From NCBI RefSeq assembly GCF_001646665.1, contig NZ_LWBU01000091.1:180294-244293 (forward strand): 64,000 nucleotides of DNA. Reading direction: 5' to 3'. The notes below the pieces were generated by a model that was not told the origin of the DNA, searched no databases, and worked only from the letters and a program-made list of their open reading frames with translations. The DNA comes from Streptomyces noursei. GTDB lineage: Bacteria > Actinomycetota > Actinomycetes > Streptomycetales > Streptomycetaceae. This document shows positions 1-8,694 of this stretch, one piece after another. Numbering within the stretch: position 1 is the stretch's first letter; every line of letters starts with the position of its first letter. A program made the translations under genes and the position numbers.

Positions 1-102
1 CCTCCGGGGGAGCGCGTGCAGGGCGCCGCGGGCCAGGCGAGACTTTGCGGACACGACCTAGCGTCCGGTGTGTCAGGAGACCGAGCGACGAGGGGACACA
101 CC

Positions 103-1134
103 GTGCGCTGCACACTGTTCGGCCGGACCGGGCTGCGGGTGAGCGAGCTGGCGCTGGGCGCCATGACCATGGGGAGCGGCGACGAGGGCGTGGACCGGCG
201 CATCCTCGACGCCTACGCGGACGCGGGCGGCAACTTCGTCGACACCGCCGACATCTACGGCGGCGGTGCCTCGGAGACCGTCCTGGGCAAGCTGCTGGAG
301 GGCCGCCGGGACCGGTTCGTGCTGGCCTCCAAGTACACCTGCGCGACCGACCCGGACGATCCCAACTCCGGCGGCAACCACCGCAAGAACCTCGTGCGGT
401 CGGTGGAGGCCGGCCTCGGCCGGCTGCGCACCGACCGGCTCGACGTGCTCTGGGTGCACGCGCGGGACGAGTTCACGCCGGTCGACGAGGTCATGCGCGC
501 CCTGGACGACCTCGTACGCTCCGGGAAGGTGCTCTACCTCGGGGTGTCGGACTGGGCCGCCTGGGAGATCGCCCAGGCGAACACCGTCGCCGAGCTGCGC
601 GGCTGGACCTCCTTCGCGGGGTCGCAGCTGCGCTACAACCTGCTGGAACGGACGCCCGAGCGCGAGCTGCTGCCGCAGGCCCGCGCCTTCGACCAGGCGG
701 TCATGGCGTGGGCGCCTCTGGCGGCCGGGAAGCTCACCGGGAAGTACCGGCGGGGCGAGTCCGGCCGGCTCGCCGGGGGCGTCCAGGAGGACGAGCGGGA
801 GGCACGGACCATCACCGCCGTCCTGGAGATCGCCGAGGAGGGCGGCTGGAGCCCCGCCCAGGTGGCGCTGGCGTGGCTGCGCGGGCGCCCAGGCAACATC
901 GTGCCCCTCATCGGCGCCTCCCGTCCCGCGCAGCTGGCCGACAACCTCGCCTGCCTCGACGTGGACCTGGACGCGGCGGCGGTCGCACGGCTCGACGAGG
1001 TGAGCGCGGTGCCGCTGGGCTTCCCGCACGACTTCCTGCGGGACCCCGGGGTACGGCGCAACGTGCACGGCCACCGGGGCGCGGACGTCGACGAGCGCCG
1101 CACGTGGCGCGCGTCCCGTGCGGACACTCCCTAA
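103..1134 (+). CDS. Aldo/keto reductase
   Basis: This is a 343-residue NADPH-dependent aldo/keto reductase of the monomeric TIM-barrel family, expected to reduce aldehydes or ketones in the cytoplasm; the substrate is unknown. The catalytic tetrad can be placed as Asp47, Tyr52 (motif DTADIYGGG), Lys77 and His119. The C-terminal cofactor-binding part (VPLIGASRPAQLADNL) is intact. I chose the GTG at 103 because the protein then begins with the usual N-terminal strand MRCTLFGRTGLRVSE; the upstream in-frame extension looks non-coding. The stop codon interleaves with that of the convergent small gene downstream (CTAA serves both strands). Confidence 0.9.
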   Translation: MRCTLFGRTGLRVSELALGAMTMGSGDEGVDRRILDAYADAGGNFVDTADIYGGGASETVLGKLLEGRRDRFVLASKYTCATDPDDPNSGGNHRKNLVRSVEAGLGRLRTDRLDVLWVHARDEFTPVDEVMRALDDLVRSGKVLYLGVSDWAAWEIAQANTVAELRGWTSFAGSQLRYNLLERTPERELLPQARAFDQAVMAWAPLAAGKLTGKYRRGESGRLAGGVQEDEREARTITAVLEIAEEGGWSPAQVALAWLRGRPGNIVPLIGASRPAQLADNLACLDVDLDAAAVARLDEVSAVPLGFPHDFLRDPGVRRNVHGHRGADVDERRTWRASRADTP

Positions 1135-1322
1135 CCGGAGCAGGCGGTGCGCTCCGCCTCCCGCCATTCGCAGACCGGGCAGAGGGTGATGCCCTTCGTC
1201 GACTCCGGGTACTCGGTCGGTTCCTGGCACTGGACGCAGGCGGCGTACGGCGGTCCGCCCTTCCGCCCGTCCTCGGGCCCGGCCGCCCCGGAGGGCGTCG
1301 TCTCGCAGTACGAATCGTCCAT
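1131..1322 (-). CDS. Small zinc-ribbon-like protein
   Basis: This 63-residue protein has two CxxC knuckles, Cys29/Cys32 and Cys48/Cys51, a spacing typical of a small zinc ribbon. The N-terminal 25 residues are polar and probably disordered. Similar short CxxC proteins occur in Streptomyces, but I know no function. It is translated from an ATG and is convergent with the aldo/keto reductase, the two stops sharing bases. It lies 14 nt downstream of the permease stop on the same strand, so it may be the last gene of the AIM24/ABC operon. It is too short to assign a partner. Confidence 0.65.
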   Translation of the reverse strand: MDDSYCETTPSGAAGPEDGRKGGPPYAACVQCQEPTEYPESTKGITLCPVCEWREAERTACSG

Positions 1323-1336
1323 ACGTACGAGCGTAC

Positions 1337-2005
1337 TCACTCCCGTACGGCGGTGAGACGGCAGGCGCCGGCGACGGCCGCCGCCGCGATCACCACCGCG
1401 CCGGCCAGGGGCAGCAGCGGCAGCGGGACCGTGCCGGTGAGGTTGCCGGAGACCAGGGCGGAGACCGCGTGGTGGGCGGGCGACCCGGTGGTCACCAGGG
1501 CGAGCAGCGCCGCCGCCGTGACGGCCAGGACCGACCAGCCGCGTGACGGCACCAGCGGGCGGGTCAGCAGCGCGCCGACGGCCGCGCCCAGCAGGACGCA
1601 GACCACCGCGGTCAGCAGACCGGCGAGGGCGGCGGACGGCAGCGCGACGGCGGCCCGCCCGTCGGCCGCCACCGGCCTGGCCGAGGCGAGGACCGCCACC
1701 AGGGCGGCCGCGCCCGGCACCGCCGCGGCCAGGGCACCGGCGAGGATCGCCGCGAGGTGGACCCGGGTCCGGCCGGCCGCCGCCGCGGCGACGTCGCGGG
1801 CGGCCGGCGGCTCCTGGTCGAGGCAGGTCCGCACCAGCCAGGCGGTGACCGGCAGCAGGGGCGCCGAGGCGTACCCCAGGGCGCCGAGGACGGGTTCGCC
1901 GAAGCGGAGGCCGATCACGAGGAACGCGGCGTACAGCAGGATCGGCGGGAGCCACCGCTGGGAGCGCAGCAGCAGGGCGGTCTGGTAGCGGAGGAGTGCC
2001 GTCAC
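1337..2005 (-). CDS. ABC transporter membrane protein (permease)
   Basis: This 222-residue, Ala/Leu/Val-rich protein has about six hydrophobic stretches and is the likely membrane partner of the ATP-binding gene that precedes it. The GTG start at 2005 overlaps the ATPase stop by 4 bp (GTGA), which argues for translational coupling. I see no exporter-specific motif, so the cargo is unknown. Two-component exporters of this size are common in Streptomyces. An in-frame ATG 48 bp further upstream lies inside the ATPase gene and is less likely. Confidence 0.75.
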   Translation of the reverse strand: MTALLRYQTALLLRSQRWLPPILLYAAFLVIGLRFGEPVLGALGYASAPLLPVTAWLVRTCLDQEPPAARDVAAAAAGRTRVHLAAILAGALAAAVPGAAALVAVLASARPVAADGRAAVALPSAALAGLLTAVVCVLLGAAVGALLTRPLVPSRGWSVLAVTAAALLALVTTGSPAHHAVSALVSGNLTGTVPLPLLPLAGAVVIAAAAVAGACRLTAVRE

Positions 2006-2940
2006 GGGGTCCTGCTCGTGGTCGTCGCGGGGTCCACCCGGTGGATGTGCCACGCGGGGGTGGACGTCAGCAGCTCCCGCAGCAGGGCGTCCGAGTGGGT
2101 GGCCGGCACGGTGAACGTCACGCTGCCGCCGGGTCCGTCCTCGCGGGCGGGCCGCCCCGGCAGCGGACCGTCAGGGAGCCGGCCGCCGGACGCCGTGACG
2201 CGGACCGACGGCCCGGAGCCGGGGGTGTCCGAGCGGGCGGTGTGTCCGGTGGGGTCGGCGGGGGCGTCGGGGGCGGTGAGGCCGGCGGGGACGGTGTCCG
2301 GGCCGGTGGGCACGGTGTTCGGGCCGGTGGGGCGGGGGCCGAGACGGCCGCCGCTCACCGCGTGCACGGCGTCGGCCGCCCCCGCGAGCCGCCGCGGGTC
2401 GTGGTCGACGAACACCACCGCGCCGCCCGCCGCGACCCGCTCCCCCACCGCGCGGTCCAGTTCCGCCCGGGCCGCCGCGTCCAGGCCGGTCCACGCCTCG
2501 TCCAGGACGAGCAGGTCCGGGTCGGCCATCAGCGCCTGGGCGACGGCGACCTTCTGGCCGGTGCCCTTGGACAGCTCGGCCAGCGGCGTGCGGGCGTGCG
2601 CCCCGGCGCCGAACCGCTCCAGCCAGGCCGCCGCCCGCGCCGCCGCCTCCCGCCGGCCGAGCCCGTGGACACGGCCCAGGTGCAGGAGGTAGGCGCTCGC
2701 GGTGAACGGCAGCGCGGCCGGGAAGCGCTCGGGCACGTACGCGGTACGCGGCGGTCGGCCGGTGATCCGCCCCGCGGAGGGGGCGTCGATCCCGGCGACC
2801 AGCCGCAACAGGGTGGACTTGCCGCTGCCGTTGGCGCCCACGACGCGGACCAGGGTGCCGGCGGGGACGTCGAGGTCGACGTCCCGCAGCACCCAGGGAC
2901 CGGTCAGGCCGTAACGGCGGCCGACACCGCTCAGGTTCAG
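2002..2940 (-). CDS. ABC transporter ATP-binding protein with unusual CTG start
   Basis: This is a single nucleotide-binding domain of about 312 residues. It has Walker A GANGSGKST (about 35-43), a degenerate signature LSKGTGQKV, Walker B LLVLDEAW and an H-loop in FVDHD. After about residue 210 comes a low-complexity Pro/Thr/Gly segment encoded by imperfect ~24-bp repeats, then a short folded tail. The first beta-strand (LNLSGVGRRYG) can only be included by starting at CTG 2940, which overlaps the stop of the AIM24 gene as CTGA with GAGAAGG 10 nt upstream. The next GTG would remove that strand. It is coupled to the permease gene downstream. Confidence 0.8.
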   Translation of the reverse strand: MNLSGVGRRYGLTGPWVLRDVDLDVPAGTLVRVVGANGSGKSTLLRLVAGIDAPSAGRITGRPPRTAYVPERFPAALPFTASAYLLHLGRVHGLGRREAAARAAAWLERFGAGAHARTPLAELSKGTGQKVAVAQALMADPDLLVLDEAWTGLDAAARAELDRAVGERVAAGGAVVFVDHDPRRLAGAADAVHAVSGGRLGPRPTGPNTVPTGPDTVPAGLTAPDAPADPTGHTARSDTPGSGPSVRVTASGGRLPDGPLPGRPAREDGPGGSVTFTVPATHSDALLRELLTSTPAWHIHRVDPATTTSRTP

Positions 2941-3614
2941 GACTGCTTCGCCTTCTCGGGGGTCAGCTCGCTGGGCCGTACGATCACGAAGCCCTCGCCC
3001 TGCAGCATCAGTTGGACCGCCTCGCCGGACCCGCCCCGCAGCATCGAGCCGAGGGACTGCGACCGGTGCAGCGAGGTGTTCAGCTGGGCGCTCCAGCCCA
3101 CGACGGCGTCGGTGTCCACGTACACCGGCTGGTTGGTGGTGACCGGGATGACGAGCGGGTTGCCGTCGCAGATGACGGCCAGCTTGCCGTAACCGGTGAA
3201 GACGCTGTTGAAGAGGCCGCCGCCGGTCATCCCGGCGCCCTTCACGGTCTTGATCTCGTAGGAGAGGGTCGCGTCGAAGCACAGGACGTTGCGGCCGTTG
3301 ACGGTGAGCGCGTCGCCCTGCTCGACGTCGACGATGAAGCAGTTCTGGGCCTCGTGCGCGAACCAGGCCTCGCCCTGGCCGCGGACGGCCATCAGCGCCA
3401 GGCCCTCGCCGGTCACGGCGCGCTTGAGCATGCCGCCCAGGCCCTGCCCCTTGCGCTCGAACTGGAGGTTGCCCCGATAGGCGATCATCGATCCCTGCCG
3501 GGCGTGCATCTCACCGTTGACGGCGTACTTGACCGACTTCGCGTTCTGGAGGGTCATACCGGGCACCGTCGCCTGCTGCGCCATGTTCTCGGACGCGAAA
3601 AGATCGCTTTTCAT
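2937..3614 (-). CDS. AIM24 family protein
   Basis: This 225-residue protein belongs to the AIM24 family (formerly DUF124/TIGR00266), a beta-rich fold of uncertain biochemical role that is widespread in actinobacteria. The Gly-rich segment GMTGGGLFNSVFTGYG near the middle and the repeated beta-strand pattern are characteristic. The ATG at 3614 gives MKSDLFASENM and sits close to the divergent hydrolase gene. It is the first gene of a probable operon with the ABC ATPase (4-bp overlap), the permease and the zinc-ribbon protein. No catalytic residue can be assigned. Confidence 0.85.
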   Translation of the reverse strand: MKSDLFASENMAQQATVPGMTLQNAKSVKYAVNGEMHARQGSMIAYRGNLQFERKGQGLGGMLKRAVTGEGLALMAVRGQGEAWFAHEAQNCFIVDVEQGDALTVNGRNVLCFDATLSYEIKTVKGAGMTGGGLFNSVFTGYGKLAVICDGNPLVIPVTTNQPVYVDTDAVVGWSAQLNTSLHRSQSLGSMLRGGSGEAVQLMLQGEGFVIVRPSELTPEKAKQS

Positions 3615-3684
3615 GCGGGCATCGTGTCCCGGAACTACCCATTCCGCCAAGAACGGGCCCCGGCGGGACTGGCAGACTGTTCTG

Positions 3685-4353
3685 GTGACCAGCATCGACG
3701 CCCCCCAGTTCGTCCTCCCCCTCGTCGTCCGCGTCGAGCGCGCGCAGCCCCCGGCCCGTACCGACGCGCTGGAGACCGCCGCACGGGCGGTGCTGGTGAT
3801 GCTCTCGGACGACCGGTCGCTCGGCGACGGCGAGTGGGCCGGGGCGGTACGCGCCTGGGAGGACGCGCGGATCCGCAAGGTGGTGCGCCGCGCGCGGGGA
3901 GCGGAGTGGCGCCGGGCGGAACAGCTGCCGGGCATCACGGTCACCGGCGCCTCGGCGGAGGTACGGGTCTTCCCGCCCGTCCCCCTGGACGGCTGGCCCA
4001 AGGAGCTGGCCAAGCTCCAGGTCTCGGGCACCGAGCTGGACGACCCCGACGAGCCGGCGGCGGCGCTCCCCGGGCAGGCGCTGCTCCGGCTCAACCCGGA
4101 GCTGCGGATGTCCACCGGCAAGGAGATGGCTCAGGTCGGCCACGGCGCCCAACTGCTGTGGCGGGCCATGCCGGAGGAGGACCGCAAGGCCTGGCGGGAC
4201 GCCGGATTCCCGCTCGCGGTGCGCACGGCCGATGCCGGTGAGTGGGCCCGACTGACCGCCTCCGGGCTGCCGTTGGTGCGGGACGCGGGCTTCACGGAGA
4301 TCGCCCCCGGGTCCTGCACGGTGGTCGCCGCGTTCCCGCGGGACGACCGCTGA
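3685..4353 (+). CDS. Peptidyl-tRNA hydrolase, Pth2-like
   Basis: This 222-residue protein carries a Pth2 (bacterial/archaeal type 2 peptidyl-tRNA hydrolase) region in its C-terminal half, with the Lys, Gln and His pattern of that family in MSTGKEMAQVGHGAQLL. Such enzymes release peptides from stalled peptidyl-tRNA. The N-terminal 100 residues are an actinobacterial extension of unknown role. The GTG at 3685 was chosen because it follows the divergent promoter shared with the AIM24 gene; upstream codons are in the intergenic region. Streptomyces also have a standard Pth1, so this one may be accessory. Confidence 0.75.
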   Translation: MTSIDAPQFVLPLVVRVERAQPPARTDALETAARAVLVMLSDDRSLGDGEWAGAVRAWEDARIRKVVRRARGAEWRRAEQLPGITVTGASAEVRVFPPVPLDGWPKELAKLQVSGTELDDPDEPAAALPGQALLRLNPELRMSTGKEMAQVGHGAQLLWRAMPEEDRKAWRDAGFPLAVRTADAGEWARLTASGLPLVRDAGFTEIAPGSCTVVAAFPRDDR

Positions 4354-4469
4354 CGGGCCCCCGCGCGGCACGTCGGGAGGGGCCGGAATTGCCACGCGGC
4401 GCGAACTGAACGTTCCCCTCCATGTATACGTACCTCCCAGTAATGCCATCAGGTTCGGGAGGCACCACC

Positions 4470-5240
4470 TTGTTGTTGCGACGCATCAACGGCTCGGCAC
4501 TCATCATCGCGGCCCTCGTCGTCACCGTCGGCGCGCTGGCGTTCCCGGTCTGGTCGTACGCCGACCGCTCGGGGACCGGCCAGGCCAACCTCAACGCGTC
4601 GACCGTGGCGACCCAGTGGGGGCCGCTGTCGGCGACCGACCGCGATTTCCTGGTGAAGGTGCGGCTGGCGGGACTCTGGGAGCTGCCGGCCGGTCAGCAG
4701 GCCATCGAACGGGCCCCCAGCCAGGCCATCAAGGACGCGGGCGACCACCTGGTCGTCGGCCACTCCGACCTCGACCAGCGGGCGCGGGACGTGGCGGCGA
4801 AGCTGGGGGTGGAGCTGCCCAACCAGCCCTCGGAGCAGCAGCAGGGCTGGCTGCGCGAGCTGTCGGCGGCCAGTGGCGAGGAGTACGAGCGGAAGTTCGC
4901 CAACCTGCTGCGCAACGCGCACGGCAAGGTGTTCGCGCTCGTCGCCCAGGTGCGGCACACCACGCGCAACGCGCTGATACGGCAGCTCGCGAGTGACGCC
5001 AACCAGACGGTGCTGGACCACATCACCATGCTGGAGGCGACGGGCAAGGTCGACTTCGACGCGATCGCCAACGAGGCGGCGGGCAACGCGACCGCGAGCC
5101 CGTCCGGCCCGCCCGCGCCCAACGGCAACCTGCCGCCGGCTCCGTCGCCGGCCGTGCCGACGGGGACGGACCAGTCGTTCACCTCCCGCCCCTCGACGCA
5201 GCCCGGCCCTCCCACGGCCATCAACACGAACCGCCCGTAA
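4470..5240 (+). CDS. DUF4142 domain protein, membrane-anchored or secreted
   Basis: About 256 residues. An N-terminal hydrophobic helix (about 8-27, LIIAALVVTVGALAFPVW) acts as signal or anchor. It is followed by an alpha-helical DUF4142 domain (about 45-205), which starts with the family phrase LSATDRDFLVKVRLAGLWE. The tail is Pro/Ser/Thr-rich and probably disordered. DUF4142 proteins are extracytoplasmic and of unknown function. The TTG at 4470 is chosen because GGGAGG lies 7 nt upstream; TTG 4473 and ATG 4422 are alternatives. Confidence 0.8.
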   Translation: MLLRRINGSALIIAALVVTVGALAFPVWSYADRSGTGQANLNASTVATQWGPLSATDRDFLVKVRLAGLWELPAGQQAIERAPSQAIKDAGDHLVVGHSDLDQRARDVAAKLGVELPNQPSEQQQGWLRELSAASGEEYERKFANLLRNAHGKVFALVAQVRHTTRNALIRQLASDANQTVLDHITMLEATGKVDFDAIANEAAGNATASPSGPPAPNGNLPPAPSPAVPTGTDQSFTSRPSTQPGPPTAINTNRP

Positions 5241-5330
5241 CCTCAAATGAAGCTCTGAACTGCGGTTCTCCCGTTTCGGGGTGCCCGCCTCGGGGCCATT
5301 ACCCCTCCGACCGAGCAGGAGGAGGGGGAC

Positions 5331-6677
5331 ATGAGGGAACTGGGTACCGGCATCGGCTGGCGTCCGGAGATCGCGGACGCGGTGGAGGGGCTGGCCGGGG
5401 TGGACTGGGTGGAGGTGGTCGCGGAGAACATCTGCGCCGGCCACCTCCCCGACTCCCTGCTGCGGCTGCGCGAGCGGGGCGTCACGGTGGTCCCGCACGG
5501 CGTGTCGCTGGGTCTGGGCGGCGCGGACCGGCCGGACGAGGAGCGGCTCGCGGAGCTGGCCGCGAAGGCCACGGCGCTGGGGGCGCCGCTGGTGACGGAG
5601 CACATCGCCTTCGTACGGGCCGGGGGGCCGCTCACCGCGTCGCCCGCACTGGAGGCGGGTCACCTGCTGCCGGTCCCGCGCACGTGGGACGCGCTGGACG
5701 TGCTGTGCGAGAACGTGCGGATCGCGCAGGAGGCGCTGCCGGTGCCGCTGGCGCTGGAGAACATCGCGGCCCTGTTCACCTGGCCGGGCGAGGAACTGTC
5801 GGAGGGGCGGTTCCTGGCCGAGCTGGTGGAGCGCACGGGCGTCCGCCTCCTGATCGACGTGGCCAACCTGCACACCAACCACGTCAACCGGGGCGAGGAC
5901 CCCGCGAAGGCCCTGGCGGAGCTGCCGGTCGAGGCCATCGCGTACGTCCACGTGGCCGGCGGCGTCGAGCGGGACGGCGTCTGGCACGACAGCCACGCCC
6001 ACCCGGTGCCCCCGGCTGTCCTCGACATCCTGTCCGACCTCGCCTCCCGGGCCACCCCGCCGGGCGTGCTGCTGGAGCGGGACGACGACTTCCCGCCCGC
6101 GGAGGAGCTGGCGGCCGAACTCGCCGCGATCCGCGCGACGGTGCGGGGCGCGGCGATACGTCCGGCAAAGGCGGAGCCGGGCCCGGTGGCGGCGCCCGCA
6201 CCCGCACCCGCGCCGGAGGCCGGTCCGGTCGGGGCGCCGGGGACACGGGCCGTGGACGCGGGGGTGCGGCAGCGGGTGGGGATCGCGCAGGCCGCCCTGC
6301 TGTCGGCGCTGGTGGCCGGGACTCCGGCGCCCGAGGGGTTCGACCGCGCGCGGCTGCGGGTGCAGACCCGCGCGCTGGCCGCCAAGCGGGCCGGGGTGGT
6401 CGCCAGGGTCGCGCCCGAGCTGCCGGAGATCCTCGGCGGCGGGTACCGCCCCGCGTTCCTCGCCTACGCCGCGTCCCGCCCCATGCGCGGCGGCTACCGG
6501 CGGGACGCGCTCGACTTCGCGGAGCACCTCCTGATCGCCGGTCGGCCGGAGGACCCGGTCGCCCGCCGCCGGCTCACCACGTGGTGGCAGGAACGCGCCG
6601 GGGCGCGGCCGCCGGGCCGGACCGGGCGCCTGGTGCGTGCCGCCCGCGCCGCGCTGGTGGGGAGGCGGGCCGCGTGA
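5331..6677 (+). CDS. DUF692 family (MNIO-type) multinuclear iron oxygenase with C-terminal partner-like domain
   Basis: This 448-residue protein has an N-terminal DUF692 TIM barrel (about 1-283). Characterised members (MbnB, TglH, ChrH, the bufferin enzymes) are multinuclear non-heme iron enzymes that modify peptide cysteines. Metal-ligand candidates are visible: His56, His91, Glu143 (ALEN), Asp176 (IDVANLH), His181, His217, Asp230, His232 and Glu259 (LLERDDD). After an Ala/Pro linker (about 290-312), a helical domain (about 320-448) resembles the DUF2063-type partner that recruits substrates in other MNIO systems; that part is inference. A strong ribosome site (AGGAGGAGGGGG) precedes ATG 5331. 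The stop overlaps the next GTG (GTGA), so the TIGR04222 protein is probably its partner or substrate. Confidence 0.88.
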   Translation: MRELGTGIGWRPEIADAVEGLAGVDWVEVVAENICAGHLPDSLLRLRERGVTVVPHGVSLGLGGADRPDEERLAELAAKATALGAPLVTEHIAFVRAGGPLTASPALEAGHLLPVPRTWDALDVLCENVRIAQEALPVPLALENIAALFTWPGEELSEGRFLAELVERTGVRLLIDVANLHTNHVNRGEDPAKALAELPVEAIAYVHVAGGVERDGVWHDSHAHPVPPAVLDILSDLASRATPPGVLLERDDDFPPAEELAAELAAIRATVRGAAIRPAKAEPGPVAAPAPAPAPEAGPVGAPGTRAVDAGVRQRVGIAQAALLSALVAGTPAPEGFDRARLRVQTRALAAKRAGVVARVAPELPEILGGGYRPAFLAYAASRPMRGGYRRDALDFAEHLLIAGRPEDPVARRRLTTWWQERAGARPPGRTGRLVRAARAALVGRRAA

Positions 6678-7660
6678 ACGTCGTCGCACTGCTCCTCTAC
6701 GTCGCCGTCGCCGTCTCCTCGGCCCTGCTGGTCAACGGGCTGGTTGCGTCGCGCCGCGGACCCGGCGGCTCCATCCACTACCGCATGGAGGCCGCGTTCC
6801 TGAACGGCGGACCCGCGCGGGTCGTCGACTCCGCCCTCGCCGCGCTCGCCTCGGACGGCCGCGTGGCCGTCGGCGGGCCGGGCATCGTGCACGTCGTCCG
6901 CCCGGTCGCCCACGACGCCGTCGAGCGCGCCGTGTTGCGGGAACTGGCCGCCGCCCCCAGTGGCGCCCTGCACACGGTGCGGCTCGCCGCCATGCGCGAC
7001 CCGGCCGTCCAGGAGATCGGCGACCGGCTCGCGGAGCGCGGGCTGATCGTGCCGCGCGCCGCCGGGCGCTACTGGCGCCGGTGGAGCGTCGCCCAGGCGG
7101 TGGCCTGCTTCCTGCTCTTCTTCGCCTCCATCGCGGCGACGGTCGCCGAGTACGCCACCCTCGACCCTGTGGACGGCATGCCGTTCCCGTTCGTCGTCAA
7201 GGTGCTGCCCGCCCTGTTCGCCGGTCTGCTGATCGCGCTGTTCTGCGGTGCCGCCGGCAACCGCCGCCTCACCGGAGCGGGCCGCCGGGCCCTTGCCCTG
7301 TACCGGGGATCCCACTCCCATCTGACCCAGCCGGGCGACCTGGTGGCGCTGCACGGCCTGCGCGCCCTGCCCGACCCGGTCCTGCGGGAGCAACTGGTGG
7401 CCGCGGCACGGATGTACGACCGGAGGCGCGGCGGAGGCGGTACGGACGACCTGAGCACCGCCACGGTGGTGGTGTGGTGCGCGAGCGCCGACACGGGCGG
7501 GTCGAGCTGCGGTGGCGGCTGCGGAGGCGGTGGCGGCGGTGGCGGTTCCGCGTGCAGCGGCGGTTCGAGCTGCGGAAGCGGCGGAGGTGGTGGCGGCGGC
7601 GGGTCGAGCTGCGGCGGCGGGTCGAGTTGCGGCGGCGGGGGCGGAGGCGGCGGCGACTGA
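6674..7660 (+). CDS. TIGR04222 membrane protein with Gly/Cys-rich tail
   Basis: This 328-residue protein has an N-terminal membrane helix (about 3-22), a cytoplasmic-type helical domain (about 35-130), two further membrane helices (about 138-158 and 173-195), and a second soluble part. It ends in a low-complexity tail (about 265-328) of nearly only Gly, Ser and Cys. The tail has seven cysteines (269, 279, 283, 294, 300, 313, 319) and four GSSCG units. TIGR04222 proteins are known for such tails and have no assigned function. The GTG start overlaps the stop of the DUF692 gene, so the two are co-translated. I infer that the tail could be modified by the MNIO enzyme. Confidence 0.85.
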   Translation: MNVVALLLYVAVAVSSALLVNGLVASRRGPGGSIHYRMEAAFLNGGPARVVDSALAALASDGRVAVGGPGIVHVVRPVAHDAVERAVLRELAAAPSGALHTVRLAAMRDPAVQEIGDRLAERGLIVPRAAGRYWRRWSVAQAVACFLLFFASIAATVAEYATLDPVDGMPFPFVVKVLPALFAGLLIALFCGAAGNRRLTGAGRRALALYRGSHSHLTQPGDLVALHGLRALPDPVLREQLVAAARMYDRRRGGGGTDDLSTATVVVWCASADTGGSSCGGGCGGGGGGGGSACSGGSSCGSGGGGGGGGSSCGGGSSCGGGGGGGGD

Positions 7661-7740
7661 CCGGGCCGCCGTGGCCGGAACTCGTCCGCATGGTGAGAAA
7701 CCCGTGGCGCCGGGCCCACCGCTTCGCGTAGAACTCCGGC

Positions 7741-8517
7741 ATGCTCTGGGTCCCCTTCCTGCTGGTGACGTGGGCCGCGGCGGCCGTCAGCTGCGCCCGG
7801 CTCTGCCTCGCCGCCGTGGAGGCCGCCCAGCCGCCGGCGGGCGGATCCGCCGCGGACCGCGAGCGTGACCGTGACCGTGAACTGAGCCTGTACGAGGCGG
7901 CCTTCCTGGCCGGCGGCCCGCAGCGGGTGACCGACCTGGCGCTGGTGTCGATGCACCGCCGGCGGCGGCTGTGGCTGGCGCACACCGGCTGGGCGACCGT
8001 CGTGGACGACGACCCGGAGGGCGCCGACGACGTGGAGCGTTCCGTGATCGGTGCCATCGGGCCGGGCGGGCAGTCGCGGATAGCGGCGGTACGGGCCGGT
8101 GCGTCGGCCGCCGACGCCGTACGGGCGCTCGCCGACCGGCTCGTCGCGTCGGGGCTCGCCGTCCCCGAGTGCTCCCGGTCCGCGATCACGGCCGCGCTGC
8201 GGGGCGTGCGCCGCGCGGCGGTGCTGACCGTCGTGCTCGCGGCGGCCACCGCGCTGCTGCTCCCGGCCGGGCACGCGCCGGACGCCCGCGCCCTGACGTG
8301 GTTCGCGCTGCCGCTGGTCCTGACGCTCGGGTGCCTGGTCATCGCGCGCGTCGAGGTGCACCCCTACACCCGCTGGGCCTCTCCCGCCGGGCAGAGCCTG
8401 CTGACGAAGGTGAGCCGGCGCGACCCGCTCGCCGCCGTCGCGATCGGCGGGGTGCGCGCCCTGGACGACCCGGCGCTGCGGGCGGCGCTCATGCCGGGGC
8501 AGCGCGGGGGCCGGTGA
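7741..8517 (+). CDS. TIGR04222-like membrane protein without Cys tail
   Basis: This 258-residue paralogue of the preceding gene keeps the same plan: N-terminal helix (about 4-24), a soluble domain starting LYEAAFLAGGPQRVTDLAL that parallels [18 protein letters not shown], two central membrane helices (about 160-205) and a closing segment (VSRRDPLAAVAIGGVRALDDPALR). It stops just where the paralogue's Gly/Cys tail would begin. It lies 80 nt downstream on the same strand and is probably co-transcribed, so it may form a hetero-oligomer. ATG 7741 is the only good start. A strong stem-loop follows it. Confidence 0.8.
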   Translation: MLWVPFLLVTWAAAAVSCARLCLAAVEAAQPPAGGSAADRERDRDRELSLYEAAFLAGGPQRVTDLALVSMHRRRRLWLAHTGWATVVDDDPEGADDVERSVIGAIGPGGQSRIAAVRAGASAADAVRALADRLVASGLAVPECSRSAITAALRGVRRAAVLTVVLAAATALLLPAGHAPDARALTWFALPLVLTLGCLVIARVEVHPYTRWASPAGQSLLTKVSRRDPLAAVAIGGVRALDDPALRAALMPGQRGGR

Positions 8518-8525
8518 ACGGACAC

Positions 8526-8557
8526 GGGTGCGGCGCGCCGTTCGGCGCGCCGCACCC
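8526..8557. terminator. Perfect stem-loop terminator
   Basis: A perfect 14-bp GC stem (GGGTGCGGCGCGCC and its complement) encloses the loop GTTC. It starts 8 nt after the TIGR04222 paralogue stop and lies between convergent genes, so it can serve both strands. As is usual in Streptomyces there is no long T run. Confidence 0.75.
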
Positions 8558-8694
8558 GGAGCCTGACCCGGTGTCGCTGGAGCGGCGGGCGCGCGGGCCC
8601 GCCGTCTGATCTTCCGGGTCGGTGGGCGACGTGCGGGCGGCGGTCGTCGAGGACGCCGCGCCCGTCCGTCACCAGGTCGGTCAGGTCAGGGCCC

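Noticed and set aside
7500..7660. GGC-rich stretch considered as a microsatellite or repeat array
   Set aside because: It is in frame, keeps regularly placed cysteine codons and ends at a proper stop, so it is the coding tail of the TIGR04222 protein rather than a non-coding repeat.
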